Below, piece after piece: positions 1 through 15,000 of a stretch of DNA of 64,000 nucleotides (the first letter of the stretch is position 1; each line of letters begins with the position of its first letter). The notes under the pieces were generated by a model, which saw nothing but the letters and a program-made list of their open reading frames with translations, ran no database searches and was not told where the DNA came from. Source of the stretch: Sphagnum magellanicum. Its lineage: Eukaryota > Streptophyta > Sphagnopsida > Sphagnales > Sphagnaceae. Where the stretch lies: contig CM038915.1 in the NCBI GenBank assembly GCA_021904315.1, forward strand, positions 12,834,001 through 12,898,000, in the 5' to 3' direction. A program made the translations under genes and the position numbers.

Positions 1-148
1 CATACTAGACTTTTTTTTATAGACTTACTTAGTGATATTATAATACACAAATTAAATGGCATAAGAACTTTGGAAATTGGAAATGACTAACAATAATGCT
101 ACACACAAACAAATTGAATTTATCAATAGGTTGTTCAATCATATGTAC

Positions 149-3100
149 GTGGTGGAAAGAACATCATCACAAAGTAATATGAGAAGTTGCAACTTTTCGT
201 AAATCTCGAGACTTGAATACCCCTCCACTCCATGTCCTAGAGCTTTAGCAAACCCTTCCATTCCTTTTGGGAATAACATTGTGTGACATGATGTTGACAT
301 AGAGCCCACGAAGGATGTTGAAGAAGAAGATGGATTGACATTATTGGCATGGATTTGACTATCATCGGAAATCTTGTTCTTACTCTCTACATAGCCTATG
401 CATGATTTCTTGCATAGATGTTTTCTTAGAACTTCTAGCCATGAATTCTTGCTTGTAGCACTATATGTCACATTACATCTGCAATGACAAGAAATCTATC
501 AATTTAAACTTGACAAGTATCATCAAAATTGCATCAACTCCGCTTGGATCTTGCCACGACAAGGCCCAAGTCCCTCTTGAATCCCCTTCTTCTACCTAAT
601 CATGAATCCATTTAATAACATGCAAGTACAATATAGAAAAGTAATCCACATATATCAAGAATGTTTTTTTAATTTTGATTTATAGAAGAAAAAAAATTCA
701 ATTCATGGATAAGAGAATGAAATGATTGTTTTGGTTATCAAAAATATATTCACATAAGGTTGGAAAAATACATACTCCTCATTGGATTCATCTAATATGA
801 TAGACAATAGTTCGACATGGAGTCGAACAAGTTGTGATTGTGCCCCACGCCTTACACTACAACCTTTTGCAATTTCCCGCAAGACCTTTTCAACTTCCCC
901 TTGTTTCACATGAACAATCTAGAACATCCAAGATCAACATCCAATTTCATTTTTTGACAAGGTCAACATTCAAATATATTCTAATGACCCAAAGTTGCAT
1001 CACCTATTGAGTCTTAATAATCTTGTTTAAAAAAACCTTTGACACTTGTTGGGGTTATGCAACCTACTTTCTTATTTAATCCTTCACTTCTAGTACATTT
1101 GGCCATGTAATATTATGTGACATGTGCCAAAATTGACAACCACAATGTAGCTATTAAAGTCATTTAAAAGTTGAACAACAAAATTCTAACTATAGGCTTT
1201 AATACCTTGCCAAATGCAGAACAAAACTCTACCAATTGCAACGATAGCCCAATAGCATTTCTCGGAAGTTCAATGTTGCTAACATTTGTCAATGGTTCTC
1301 CTTTGGGCCACAAGATTTCTTCTTCATTCTCTACTTCTTCACACCATTTGTGATTCTGAAAACATTATTTCAAAGATATAGGTATCATTCACATGAGATC
1401 ATTACATAAACTTGTTTAACATAAAACATGATTTTGACATTATATACATATGTATATGCTAACCTGATATAAATGTGGTAGAATTCTTGAAGGTCTTTTT
1501 GGTGTCTTAATGTCCAACTTTGAAGTTTTGAACAATTCTTGTGGTAATCCATCCACATTAGCCATTTGGGATGTTAATGTTGCTATGTCCCAAGCTTCCA
1601 AAATATTTTTTCCTTCCAAATTTGTGATTGGGACTTGGTCCTCTCCTATGTCCATGCTAAGATTTGCAATATTGACATTTTTACATGTTTTTCTTTCCAT
1701 CAATGTCATAATAGGATCTTGCCCTTTGTCATCATCAACTTCAAATGCATCACAAGCTTGAACACTTTCCTAAAGGAAGACATTTAAGTGAGAACTCCAT
1801 GGGAAACATTAATATGACAAAGTGGTTTGGAACAACACACTAGAAAAACGTAGAATGTCAAACCATACTGCCATAACACACGTATAGTGAAAAAAGATTG
1901 TTATATGCAATGTTGGTAAACCCATGCTTTCAACATTATCCCATTATCAAAATGATTTTTCAAAATTCAATCCAACATTAATAATCCACCTTTAATAAAC
2001 GAAAATGACGAAGGAACCTTGAACATAAAAAATTAAATTGGATCCATACAATAGGCTACAATTTTTTATTATTAATTTGATCAAAAGTTTATTATGTGAA
2101 ATTTTTAAATTCACTTTAACATGAATCCTACTTGATCTATTAACATTTGCAAATAAATATTTGTAAGGTGAAATGTGTAATATTACAAATTTGTAATGTG
2201 TGGACACATAAGTTAAATATCCAAAACCCAAATTAGCCATGTGCTGTCACATCTACTTTCATTAGCATGTTGAACTATACATTTTTATGTTTCTATTTGA
2301 ACATGGCTTGGGCAAATTGACCTTTATAACATCAAATATTATCAAGATACAAGTAATATATAGCTTTTTATGGTTTTTATATAATCATGTTTTAATTAAT
2401 AAAAGCCTTTTATGCTCATTGATATTAGATAATTGAATTTTAAAATATCATTGTTCACATCAAACTACTAGCTCAAAAAATATGTGACTAGATATGTACT
2501 CTTCTTATGTGTACCCATTTTTTAAATTGTCATCAAAGTTATAAAATTGCATATCATGCACCTTAAATATTATTTTCACAAATTCAAAATTCTCAAAACA
2601 CCAAAATGTGATCTTAGGATAGATATAAAACAATATGAAAATAAATAAACAAGGACCACACTTGGCCTTTACAAAGTTAGCAAGAAAACATATTTATGTA
2701 TAGTGAAAACCTGGATGTCAACATGAATGTCATCTTTTTCTAATAATGAAGTTGAAGATCCAAGACTTGTTACTCTTGTATGCACCAACGGCCTTGTGAG
2801 GGCCACACCAAGTTGGTTTTCTCTGCATTTCAATTTTCAAAATGATCAAAGGGCAATAATTGCAATTCCAAAGTGATTTAATATGATTAAATTTCACTAT
2901 TGCTTTGGGTTGATCAAAGGTAAATTAACAAATATGAACTTATAAATTTACTTTGGAAATTATTTTATAATTCTTGGATATTCCCTTCATGGTGGAATAA
3001 ATAAGTACATGTAATTGTTCATTATTCTTTATGATCAAGAAAGATAAAAGCTCTACACATATAAAACCTTGGGATGCATAATGAATTTGTCTTAACAACA

Positions 3101-4911
3101 CATAAATTTACAATTTGGTCAAATAACTATTTTCAACATGAATTATAGGCATGGAGAAAAAGAATGTTGCATTGCAAAATTAATATTAGAATTGTTCATA
3201 ACATGGTGAATGCATTTGTAACTGTGGAATTTATGTGTATTAATTTAATTCACAATTTTAGTATCTAAATTATTTAATTAAGATATTGTTTTCTCTATGA
3301 AACATCTTTGTGCATTTTTTGATCTTTTTAGCCCAAAAAAATGTAGCACTTATACATAGCTTCTATGTTATTATCCACCCTCACCTATTCAAAAGACAAT
3401 GGGGACAAACTTTTTGCAAACAAATTGAATTTGTTTCAGCCTCCTTGCTACAAGGCGTTGTAAATTCAAGAGTGTTTTGCCCACACTGCCAAGAATAAAT
3501 TCACATAAATAAATTCATGTGATTATTTATTACATCATGAACTAGTATATTTGTATTTTAAAGCTCAATATAGATTTAGGTGAAAATGTGAAACATTATG
3601 TTTGAATAACTTTTATTGAGTATGATTTATCATTGCAAGGCAAGCATTTTTTGTTTTGCTTGAGTATATTCATAATTAAACAGTTAAAATGGTGGTGTTA
3701 TATGAACATGAAGTTCTTTCATAAGGTTTAATTGGAAGTTCCCATTAAAGAATAATAAACAAATTTCGTTTAGGGTTCAAGGTTTTGTTAATCACTTGAT
3801 GGCAAGCTTGAACATTCTCAAAGTTTGAGATATGGGTATCATCAATGCAATTGTTTGCATCATTGCGCCAATTAGTTAGGAACTTGGAATCTAGGTCAAT
3901 TTTCCTTTTGTTGATGCCTTCATGAACCTTTTCATGAATTTCAACCCCACTAATGGCCTTCAAGTAATTTTTTTCATTCTGTGAACTTGATTGTTCATGA
4001 TACTTTGATACACTACCTCGAGTTGTAGCACATGATACTTTGGCCTCTTCCCCGTTGTTACTAAATGTTGAACTTCCAGATATGATTGTTGCATGCCCTA
4101 TTTCTATCTTGGGCAAATTTTCTTGTTTTTGTTCTAATATTGACTCAACTTGAGTTTGAACCATATCACATATTGTATTTCTTTGGATTGTGTTTTTCTC
4201 TTCACTTCTTCGATCACATAACTTCACTTCTTTCTCTTTAGAACAAGTAACTTTTAGAATTGATGATGGAAGTGGAATTTTATGTTGAATTGTTTTTGTA
4301 ATGTTCATTATTGCGCATTTTTTGGGATGGGTAGAATTTGTTTCAAGTTTTTGTGTTACTTTTATGTTTGGGGTTTTTTTCTTTGCCTTGATTGATATAG
4401 CAAGTTCATATTTATGTGAAACCTTTTTGGCCATGGCTAAGTACATCTTGCGATCTTGACATTTTGCTATAGATTGAATCCGATTTGCTTTTGCACCAAC
4501 TTTCATGTATTTGTTATGATGTTTAGTAAAGATTGTTTCATTTGAAGACTTTGAAAACAAACTTTTAGACTCACTTTCATTATTTAATCCATTTACCAAT
4601 TTGTGTTCTAAAGATTGTATTAACTTTTTCCGTCTTTTCCTCAAATGTTTGATAGGGGGTTCCAATGCTTGCAAGGGCAAGATATTTGAACTTCTAATTT
4701 GGACTTGAGAACATGATCTTGTGTAGGACTTTTTGGAGATGGAAACCTTATGAGATGAAATTTCTTGTTTGTGTACTCTATTTGACACTTGATGTTGTGA
4801 AGTCTTTTTCGTAATGTGTGATGCAATTTTTTGACACTTATGGGTCTTCAATTTGTTGTAAGATATAACTTTCCCTTTGAGCCAATCTTTCTTATGCCTT
4901 TTTTTATTCAT
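149..4911 (-). CDS. zf-4CXXC_R1 / CDCA7-like nuclear protein (3' end outside window)
   Basis: Seven exons (5' to 3'): 4911-3796, 3485-3385, 2822-2711, 1769-1464, 1355-1206, 918-776, 478-149. All have GT-AG borders and matching phases, giving 752 codons before the model leaves the window at a donor (GTACAT). The ATG at 4911 follows an in-frame TAG. Exon 1 encodes a 372-residue Lys/Ser-rich basic region with no known domain and ends in ACHQ. Exon 2 continues with CGQNT, C384, C394 and CPHCLLNR, which together form the first half of the Cys-rich zf-4CXXC_R1 finger. Exon 3 carries PLVHT and SLLEKDD, like the end of that finger domain. Exons 5-7 encode the family's C-terminal DDT-like region (LSLQLVEFCSAFGK, LVRLHVELLSIILDES, KNSWLEVLRKHL, YEKLQLLILLCDDVLST). 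Family members are nuclear and chromatin-linked. The middle of the finger (YGE, WxCPxCR, CNCSxC) is absent, so the gene may be diverged or decaying. The family call is firm; activity is uncertain. Confidence 0.8.
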
Positions 4912-7900
4912 ATCCTATTGCACAAATTACACAAATCTATGTGAGTTTCCATTTTTTGGGAATAGGAAATATATAGGTTTGTAACATTTAAAAATGAAAT
5001 GGAAAATGTATCAATTCACTATGCACATGAATGGACAAAAATAAATTTTCATAAAATTTGTTTTGAATGAGAAATGCTAAAAAGGTACTAAAAGGTATGC
5101 ACGATTGAAAAGAAACAACTTACAAGAGACAACCTCCAAAGTTGTTTTGAAGGTTTACCACAACTTAGAAGCTTTTTGGACATTGGTTTTCATGACATTC
5201 TTCCCATCTATAGGTGTACTATATTTCCCCTTCTTACTAGCTATATTAACTCTCCAACATCCCAAGGCAAGGAGCAATCATCATAACATATATGTTATTG
5301 AATCCTTTTGCATCTTAAATTTTTCATATGTGTGTGACTTTTTCAATCAATTAACAACATGTCTAGAAGACAATGCAAACAAAAACCCAAATTTGTCTAC
5401 TTATTTTCATTCTATGTCACCTCTCCAAGCTATACACATCTCCAATTTAAAAACAAGAACTTGCATTCAAGAACTACAATATATGTGCCATTGGTTGTTT
5501 GCTAGAGAAGTAATTTTGGGAAGATCTTGAAACCTTTTAGCATTAGCATACATGCACTATTGCATGCTTTAAGGACGTGCTCCTAATTTGCAACATAGTG
5601 CAAATATAGAATGGACCAAGTTTCACATGGATTTTGCATCATCATAGCTACCTTGGAAGGGATTTAAAGAAGGGATTCATGGGTAGCTAAGTTGTTATTA
5701 GAAATGCCCCTAAACATTGGATGTTGATGCTTAAATTACCCTATGGCATTCATATTCCTTGGCTACCACTAGGGCTTAACAAGTTGCCCTTCTACAAATG
5801 GCACCCTATTTGACAAGCAAATATGTATGCAAAACTCAAGTGTTGGCCAATTAGCCTCCTCATTAGACAAACATAAGGAAACATTTACATCAAGTACAAC
5901 AAACATGATATTAGTTTGAAAGGGCAAAATCTAGTTTGAAAACAAAAGTTGAGGTGGGAAAAAGAGATTCTAAGGGACTTGGTAAATCAAAGCTAAAGAG
6001 ATGAGATAAGAGTGGGCACACTTTTCTCAGACATAATTTCCTACTATTTCATAGACAAATTAACTCACCCAAAATCTTAGGAGCAATTTTTGGATCTAAA
6101 GTCCTAAGGACCAATCTTTGTAGTTTTCTCTCAACAAAATTTACTAATATAATATCAAATACATATTATTCAATTACTAATTTTTCAATTTCATTTATCC
6201 ATGAGTGTAAACTGAAATTAACCAACATGTTCATATCATTTTATTTCAACATAAATGACAATTTTTAAAATAGATTAGACGCAAACCCCAAACCTATTGA
6301 TCTTAGCATGTGATCACTTTGGTTTTTGGCACACGTAGTATGTTAAATTGTGTTGAGGGTCATTCTTTAAATTCTCTCATTTGCTAGAATAAAAAAATGG
6401 TATGGGATCCCCACCAACATTCGATTTTCTCCACAACAAGTATACATTAGTAAATATTAATAACATAGCTTGTGTTGTTGGCCCACGTGTGAACTAGTTA
6501 TTTTAAAAGTCTTATTTTTTCCTTTCAAAACCATTTTTGTAATTTAATTGAATTTCAAATGACCAAAACAACTCAAATTCAAATATCTCCTAGACTTTAG
6601 GTCTAAAAATATCCAAATCACCTTCATTAAATCCTACTCCCTCTTTAAAAGCTTTCCAACTATCAAAAGCAAGCACAAAAATTTCCCTAATACTTTTTGG
6701 TTTTGACTTAAATGAATTTTTAATGAAAAAATTGTTCAATATTAAATGATTTCTCCAACATAGGTCAAAACACTATGAACCAACTTGATGCACACCCCCT
6801 ACTCATTGACAGCTTTCTAATTGTACTAAGAGTGCATCAAAAGTCACCATGATTTGAGAAATTTTAATGTGACAAACAAACTATTTTCCTTTGTAAATAG
6901 ATATATATTTAAATTAATATTTTAATTTAACATATAAATTAGCCTTCCTCCACACTTGTGTCACCATGCAAATCAATCCATGCATTGGTTGGCTGACAAA
7001 AGTTAGAATTAAATTCTTTCCATCCTCTTAATTTTCCCATTAAAAAAACTTTATTTTCACTTATAATTTTGATAAGATAAATTGCATTTGAAATCCAAAC
7101 CCTTACATAATAGGAACTTTCCAAACCCACATGATATTAAATTTATATAAGTTATTTATTATGACAGGTTTGAAACTCTATTAAATATTGTGATATATTT
7201 GTATTTCAAATCCAACCCACATTAAATAATTAACCTATGTAAAACCTATATAAGGAGATTTAAAAGCAAAAATATATATTTACTCACAAAAATAATAATA
7301 TTTCATCAATGCTTTAAATTTGATGTATAATATTATCTCTTGAATTTTGTGATGACAATTGCAAAAGCCCAAAAAACCACATTCTAGTGAACAATAATTA
7401 ATACATTATGAATTGTTACCTTCCAAGATCATCAAACTTGCACCCTATAGTATTGGTCCTGAATTATCACCATTTGTAATAGTTCCCTAGTAATCAAACA
7501 CATGAACACATTTACTTAATTAGTAGTGTTTTCATAGGAGTGTAGCCTTCCTAGACGATCATGAAATTTATTGGTTTGTGGACTTTGAGGAACGGACTTT
7601 GAGGAACAACAATTTAGTAAGGCATCTAAAATATCTAAGGAGTTTCGTCTTAAGATGAAACTTGGTGGGTGGTCTTGAGGTAAGCCTTAAGTGTGAGACT
7701 ATAAATCTTGCACATTTGCATGAGCTTGGCTTTCAGTGTTTTATCAATTTCTGAAATTAATAGTAGCTCAAAGGAGTGAGCACCTACTTGTAAAGGGATT
7801 TGTATTCAACACATCATGACTGAAAAGAAATGATGTAAATCTAGTGAGAAAGTAGGAGAACAAGCCAAGAGTTTTTAGATTTTTTAGCCTAGGTCAATTT

Positions 7901-10900
7901 TTTAACTTAAGCTAGGTTGCTAACTAGGCTAGTCTATGTTCCTAGGTAGGCTAGGGCTTATGTTTTAAACATATAGACTAGGTTTGTTGCCTAATATACC
8001 TTAGGCTTTAATAGATTACTTCGCCTAGGCTAGAAGGCAATGAGAATATATTAATTTTGATGTCTTTCATGACTACAATTGCAAAAGACACATGTTTTAT
8101 TTGATTGCATACTCATGTAGTCATGAATATCCTAAAATTATGACTACCAACCCAATCATGAATATAGTGACCTAAATTGAGGATTTTGATGGAGTTTTGA
8201 ACCTATGTCAAATAGGCATTAATCACACTTGACATTTCATGAACTTGTTTTATTGTAACTTTTTAAATGTTCATATGTTCCATGTAAGGCTTATGCATGC
8301 AACACAAGGCCACATGAACCACCAAACTTAAATCTCAAACCTTCCACTTGTATCCAACCATTCTAGAGTGGAGAAAAAAGGGGGAGGTGAAGAATAATAA
8401 TTCAATAATAATAATTTTTAAAAAGAAAATTTACAACTTGAATGAAACAAGATTTTAAACAAATGTCCATAGTGAAATATAACACACATGAAACAATGTT
8501 AATGGTTGAAATTGATGATAAAAATATGATTATAATCCATAGATGGATGAGATGTGACAATGTGAATGAAACTAATTGTTTGGATGACATTTCTATTATG
8601 AATGAATTGCATTGTTGTGCAATGATAAAATTATGTTTAGTAACAAAAAATTACCAACATATAAATGGTGATATGGGTGACATTTATTAAATGGATGACC
8701 TTTGAAAACATGGATGAAATTGATCACAACCACAAAACATAGATGAATTTGTGTTTGTAAAATTTATCACCCAACTACCATAATGGTTGATGATCACACT
8801 AAAATAGTGAATAAACAAAATCAAAGGACCATTCACATGCAAACTCCCTACATCATGATGGGTGGAAACCAATAGGGAAATAGTGGGTGGATGGACTATC
8901 ATGGCAATTCACCATTTAGGTGTTAGTTATTGTAGGACCATAGCAAGACAATGAAATCACAACCCTATTTGAAATTATTTGACTCAACTTGTGGATAACA
9001 TCCCATGAATGTCACTTGTTCTTTAGGTGTACAAACTAGCCCTATTTGTGAATGGCCCATGACCAAGGCAACAAGGTTATTCAAAGGCCAAACATGAATT
9101 GACCTTTGTGCACCAAAGTATATGCCCATAGTTCAATACCATAGTACCTTGGTGGTTTCAGCATAAATTATATTACTTATAAAACTGCCCAAAAAAGTTA
9201 ATAATTTTCACAAAGAGAAAAAATTTGTGAAGGAAAATGAAATTTTTTGGAAATATTTTGAACTATTCTTTTTTTGAAATGGAATTTTTAAAATTAATTA
9301 TTTGACACACATGTGCCCAAGCCATCAAGGTACTATGGTAGTATCCAACCAATCACATACTACCTTAAAATAATGTAAAATTGTTTGCCCAACTCATAAA
9401 AGGGAAGAAGCAATTCAAAAACATGAACATTTGGCTAACACATACCAAATTCTTCTAACATTTCATTTCCTATACTTGTTTTCTTACTAGTGTGTAATGA
9501 TTTATGACACCCAAACAAGTTCTAATTTAATATATTATTATGTAATGACTAACTATTTATCATGTGGAAGGATCAAAGCAAACATTGACATGTTCACTTT
9601 GGACCGAGGTTGTTTTCAAGTAGGTCTATTTTTATTTTTATTATTTGTAGTTGATGTTTTCTATGGAAAAACCATATTCATTGTTGGTGAAAGAAAATTA
9701 TGCATTATGACTTGTCTATGGATAAACCGTAACTAACCATGCATTGGCTTGGGTTTTATCTTGGCAACATATCATGTCAAGGATAGGTCATATATGTAGG
9801 TATGTATGATAATAGGTGATTACTAGGTCAATAAATGCACATAGTTCGTACCAATGTTGGATTGCACACCATGTAAAATTGTGTATAACATTACAATTAC
9901 AAAAAAGTTTTTATAGTTACATTTCATGCCATGTATATTTCGATATTTACATTTGCATGATGTCATGTAAAACAATTTGTCAAATAAGTGTAAATCATAT
10001 TGCAATATCCTTATAAAAGTATTGCACTATCTGTTGTTCTTAAAGATTATGGTTTGTTGAAAAATGAGGGTATTGTATTTCACATTTTTCATTAGTGGTT
10101 GTGGTTTTTTAAAACAACAAAAAAACACCCCAACAAAAGCAAAATGACAAGGAGGAACTCATTTGAAACAAGTTGTTGATGAAGCTTATAGACAATGTTG
10201 AAGGTTGCAAAACCATCACAATGTCATCACTCAAACCTACAAAAATTGTAAATGAAAAGGAGTAACATGGGGGAGCTCACATTGAACTTTGCTTTGGAAG
10301 ACCAAAATGAAAGAAGTTGCAAAATAAACACAAGAAAGGGGTAGAGATCACAACACCACAATGAAAGAAGTTTTGCAAGATATCATTGCTCCATGCATAC
10401 CCTAACCTTCTTTTCTCTTTTACATGATTTTATTTTTGTTTGTAATGAATGATTTTTTTTTCTTTTGGGTTCAACATTGGTCTCCTTTGACTATTAAAAA
10501 ACAAGTCTTTAAATGGTTGAAGTTGCCTAACCAATCCTTCTTGATTAATGGACATGTACATTTTGACTAAAGGCTTGAGGTTTGAATGATGTGTATTGTT
10601 TTGCCATTAAATTTGACTAAAATAACTTATTTGATAATTTGTCAAATTAAACATCCTATGCTAGTTAATAAGCCAAATTAACTACTATCTAGGCTAGGTA
10701 GGTAACCTATTAGTTTTTTACACCTACTACCTACCTACATACATATCTACCCACTTATTTGCATATTACCAAAATACCTATCTATCATCCACAACTTACC
10801 TACCAACCTACTTACTAATTACTTGACCATTTTATTTACCTACATATGTAGTAGTGATGTGAAATAAACATGCAAAATAAAAAAAAACTTGACACAAATT

Positions 10901-11754
10901 ACCACCTTTTGATGGTGCAATCCATTAATAAAGACTTGGTTTATCATTGTGAAGGTGAAGGGTTTAAATCCTGATATTTGTAACTTATGTGCATGCCTAG
11001 GGATGTAAGATAGGTAGGCTAAGCTTAATTAATTAAACAAGTTAGGTTAAGTAGGATTATTTGAGTAGGTTGGGCTACAATTTACATACCTACTTGCAAT
11101 TTTAATATATAATAATCTAGAAATTAAATAATTTAAATTTAAATAGACAACCAAAGCCAATGGTCCATTATTTGCTAGTAAAAATGATCAATCAAATAAT
11201 CTCTTATTCTATTAGTCAAAAAGATCACTTGGTCACAATGGGTAGGTCCAAATTGACTTGTTTAGATTGATAGGATGGTGTTTTTTATGTCTATCCAAAT
11301 TAGGTCCTTTTTTATTGGATTTTCTAATCAACTAAACATTTTTTGGAGTAGTATGTTTTTGTTTTTAATTCTTCAACCTCCTTTACATTTGGCACAATAA
11401 AAAAAAAATTCCCATCCTTCCGACCAAATCTTTTAATGGAATCACTATTATCAAAGTTGACTTGACATTCCAACAAGTTTTGTTAGTTGTCACATCAACA
11501 TTCTAAGGAATGTGTTAGTTACACTATCAAATCTAACATTTATATAACTTTCCCATTGTAAACGTTGTTACTATTTTGTTCAGCCCCAAGTAAATTAACC
11601 AATTGAAAACCTTTTCCATAGACCATATGCAGTAGGTAAGACCTCTGTTTTGTATGTATGTGGTTTCTATACAATCTTTTCGCCTTGGGTGTTAATCCAT
11701 ATAAAAACGTTTTGTCTAGTTGGGTTGCAGAATTATTGCTCTATTGGTGCCTTA
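4912..11754. other. AT-rich spacer, no gene recognised
   Basis: No exon, RNA gene or intact element could be supported here. The only long ORF (5105-5530, plus, 141 codons) has no recognisable motif. Around 7.9-8.0 kb and 10.7-10.85 kb there are runs of GGCTAG-like and TACC/TACA words. The stretch near 10,912-10,980 has a weak tRNA-like look, with an internal GGGTTTAAATCC word resembling a pol III B box, so an eroded SINE is possible but unproven. Confidence 0.5.
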
Positions 11755-12072
11755 GGGCATGCCCAGCTGTGCTCAGTGTGTGACCCTGCACATTAAAATT
11801 GGATGAAGAAAGGTCAAAAACATGCCGGTTGGCTCAGGAACACGGGTTTTGCTACTGCAAATTGATACAGTTTGCTGACGCTGGTGGTATACGGCGCAGC
11901 AATGATGTGCACAACGCTTAGAGAAGAGTGTAATAAGTATGATATGACTGCTACTCCCTGTTTCTGATTGGCCAATCATAATGATTCCTCCAGGTGGGTT
12001 GCTAGTAGTAGTTCCCACCTATGTGACCACAGTGAACCAGCACCCACCAGCGCACCATCCACTGGATGCCTG
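11755..12072. mobile_element. Probable diverged PIF/Harbinger-like MITE
   Basis: This 318-bp, relatively GC-rich block is flanked by TTA on both sides. Its ends are imperfectly inverted (GGGCATGCCCAG at the left, CTGGATGCCTG at the right). It shares TTGGATGAA and a GATTGGCCAA...ATGATT core with the 317-bp MITE at 39,873-40,189, and is almost the same length. Both the target site TTA and the length fit a nonautonomous Harbinger-type element, but the terminal repeats are eroded. Confidence 0.4.
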
Positions 12073-15000
12073 TTAATACTCAGCTGTGGATGAACCTCCA
12101 ACTGAATTAATATTTGGTTTCACCTTAGTAACCAATTCTGTAGGAAATAGGGTCTCATATACAGATAGATAGGTAGGAAAATAGATAACTATGAGATAGG
12201 TAGATAGTTTATACATATGTAAGGGCTGTCTTTACTACCTACCTATAACAACCTGCTTGTAGTGTGTCAAAAGCTTATTCTTTCCGTGTGGAGTCCAGTG
12301 CCACCTATTTTGCCCACTTTAGTGGGCTGCAATGATGAAAAATGGCCCACCTAAGTCCCCAATAGAGACGTTTGCTTCATCATATTTATGTGGACCGGAC
12401 CAATGGCCGACCGCCCATGACCTAGGTGGTCCTAACCACGGTGAAGTGCAATTGTCTTTGTGTGCCAAAATTTACAGGCCCATGGTTAAAATAAATGCCT
12501 TGCAATGAATGTATGACCAGAATTACCTACCAAAGTTTACACATCATTCTCTACTTAAGATTACCTACTTGAACCAAGTATAGAAATCTGGTGATTTTTC
12601 TCTTTTTTTTTTTTCTTTTTTTTTTTTCCCAAATGATTGAAAATTTCGAAATTTAAACTGCTTTTAACGTTTTAAATTTTTTGAATTTTGAAATTTTCTT
12701 TTTGACAAAAAATTAAACATTAAGAAAAAGGGCTAGCCTGGGCAGCCCACAATAGGTGGTACAAAGGGTCAAGATGAACCAGTACCCCCCCCCCCCCCCA
12801 CCAATGCACCATGGAAGATGGATTGTATGGGGAAGGAAACGATTTCTACATTGCATTCCCATCCACATAGCTAACCATAGTACTAACAATCCACATGCAT
12901 TTCCATAACTAGTAGCCGACAAGAGTCTTACCTACATAAAAGTAACCACTTACATTACCTACTTACTTATGGCACTTTTCCACTTACATAGGTAGGTAGC
13001 TAGGTAGGTAGTGTGAGGTGGAAGTAGGATGGTTTTAAGATAGGTTTAACCATGGTGGAACCTTGGTGATTCGTGAGTTATGGTTCATCCACAACTAAGT
13101 CACTACTCATAACGGGTTTCCAATCATTGATGCAATGGTGGGTGTTGGGTAGTGTTTTGTTTCATGACAAAATTTAATCAAAAAGCAAAACTAAATTAAG
13201 ATTAGCAAAACCCCCTCCTTAGAAAAATTGAGAGATTAATTTGAAAAAATAATCAAATCTTGTTTGTGCCATAAGCAATTATAACCAAATCCCAATGAAA
13301 TCACTTTGTCATGTCATCACTATTCAACTACTCACATCTATTAAAACTATTCATTAGATAGCTACATCATGTTCACACAAATAAAGGTGACTTGTTTGGA
13401 CATCAACCAAATCCACCCTCAATTTGCTAGGGTTTCATCAAGCTCATTAATGGTTTTCATGGTGAGTTCATTACTTGGACAAAGGTAGCTCCATTTCATT
13501 ATTCAACCACCATGGCCCATATTTGTGAATCCACATTGCACAATGCACACACATAATTGTTGTATTTTAATGTGTTCATTGTTTGGCCTTTTTTTGTGCT
13601 ACCAAATTGTGAGATATTTTTGAATTTTTATTCACTATCGTTCCATGAGGATTTGGGAATCAAGATGTGTTAAAATTTTAATGACCGACCATAAATTGTT
13701 GGAGTCTCTTTCTTAATATGTTCCATTGTTTATAATCACACATAGGTTTTTCAATCTACCTCCATGTTGGGGGAGATTTTGTGTTTTTAAAAATGAATTT
13801 GTTGTGGTGTTGTGGAGTTTCTTGAAATTCTTGCTTTTGATGTTTGAAAGTTGAGCTTAAAGTTGGCAACATGGTTCAAGTTATTAGAGGTAACACTATT
13901 CAAATTGAAGTTAAGATTTGGTTGATTGATTTTTGTTGTTGTTTTGGTTGTGCAAAGAGTTCATTGGTCCAAACTAATGTTATGTGGATATTTGAAAAAT
14001 ACATAAAACTTGACCAAGATATCAAGTTGGATATCTAAGATTTCTTGCATTTCCTTTTGTTGCTTGTGTTATTCTTTCTTGCATGTTTGTGTTCTTCTTT
14101 TGCACTACTTATTTAAAAGAAGAATTAAAAGACTACTAGGACATGTTTGAGGAAAGTGAACTTATGGACATTTAATTTCATCCCTTTTTACATGGATTAT
14201 TGATTTAGAATAAAATTGTTGGAATTTTTTTTGGGGATTTAATAACCGCCTTGAATATTTGATTAATATTATTAATCAAATATTATTTTATGAGATATTT
14301 GGCATTAAGAAAATTGATATCCTTGCTAAATATTTTAAATGGAAAAATAAATAAATAATAGGATCCAACATGGTTCTTAGAACCTATTTTTAAAATTGAA
14401 ATCAATGGATATAAAAAAGAATGATATTTATCCAACATTGTTCAAAACTCTAGACATGATGAAAAAATTATTTGTGCTAAAACATTATTTCAATAACATT
14501 CGAGTAGTTGTAAGATAGGGTGACTCATTTTTTGTGTCACATTGGACTTTTTGTAAAAGGTACTTTATTCAAACAAATGATAAAATTATCAATGTTGCAA
14601 AAAACTTTATGGATTAAGATTACCAACTTCAATAAAAATATGTACATGATGATGAAATTCAATAGATATATACCAAGCTTATAGTATTGGACTTTAAAAA
14701 TGAAATCATCAATTGTGGTTTAAATTTATTTGAAAATTTGAATGAACTTTTCAATATCATTTCGTCTCAAAATGTCTTATATGAACTCAATATGTGATAC
14801 ATTTTAGAAAACAAAACATGAATTCCAAAAACAATTTACAAAAAATGTGAACCAACAAATAGCTATGAACTTTGGAATGACCAAATTTGGACCTTAGTTT
14901 CAAAAGTCCCTATCTCAAGCATTTTTTATTGGCCATTGATTTTTTTTTAACACATGTATGTCAAAGAGTTGTTTAGTTGAATTCTTGTTCATCTAAACGT

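Noticed and set aside
2853..2870. WNCNYC hexapeptide as the missing zinc-finger exon
   Set aside because: It lies in another frame with no donor before exon 3, and the flanking DNA is intron-like; at most a decayed trace.
5105..5530. 141-codon plus-strand ORF
   Set aside because: No motif, splice context or composition support; it lies in AT-rich spacer where such ORFs arise by chance.
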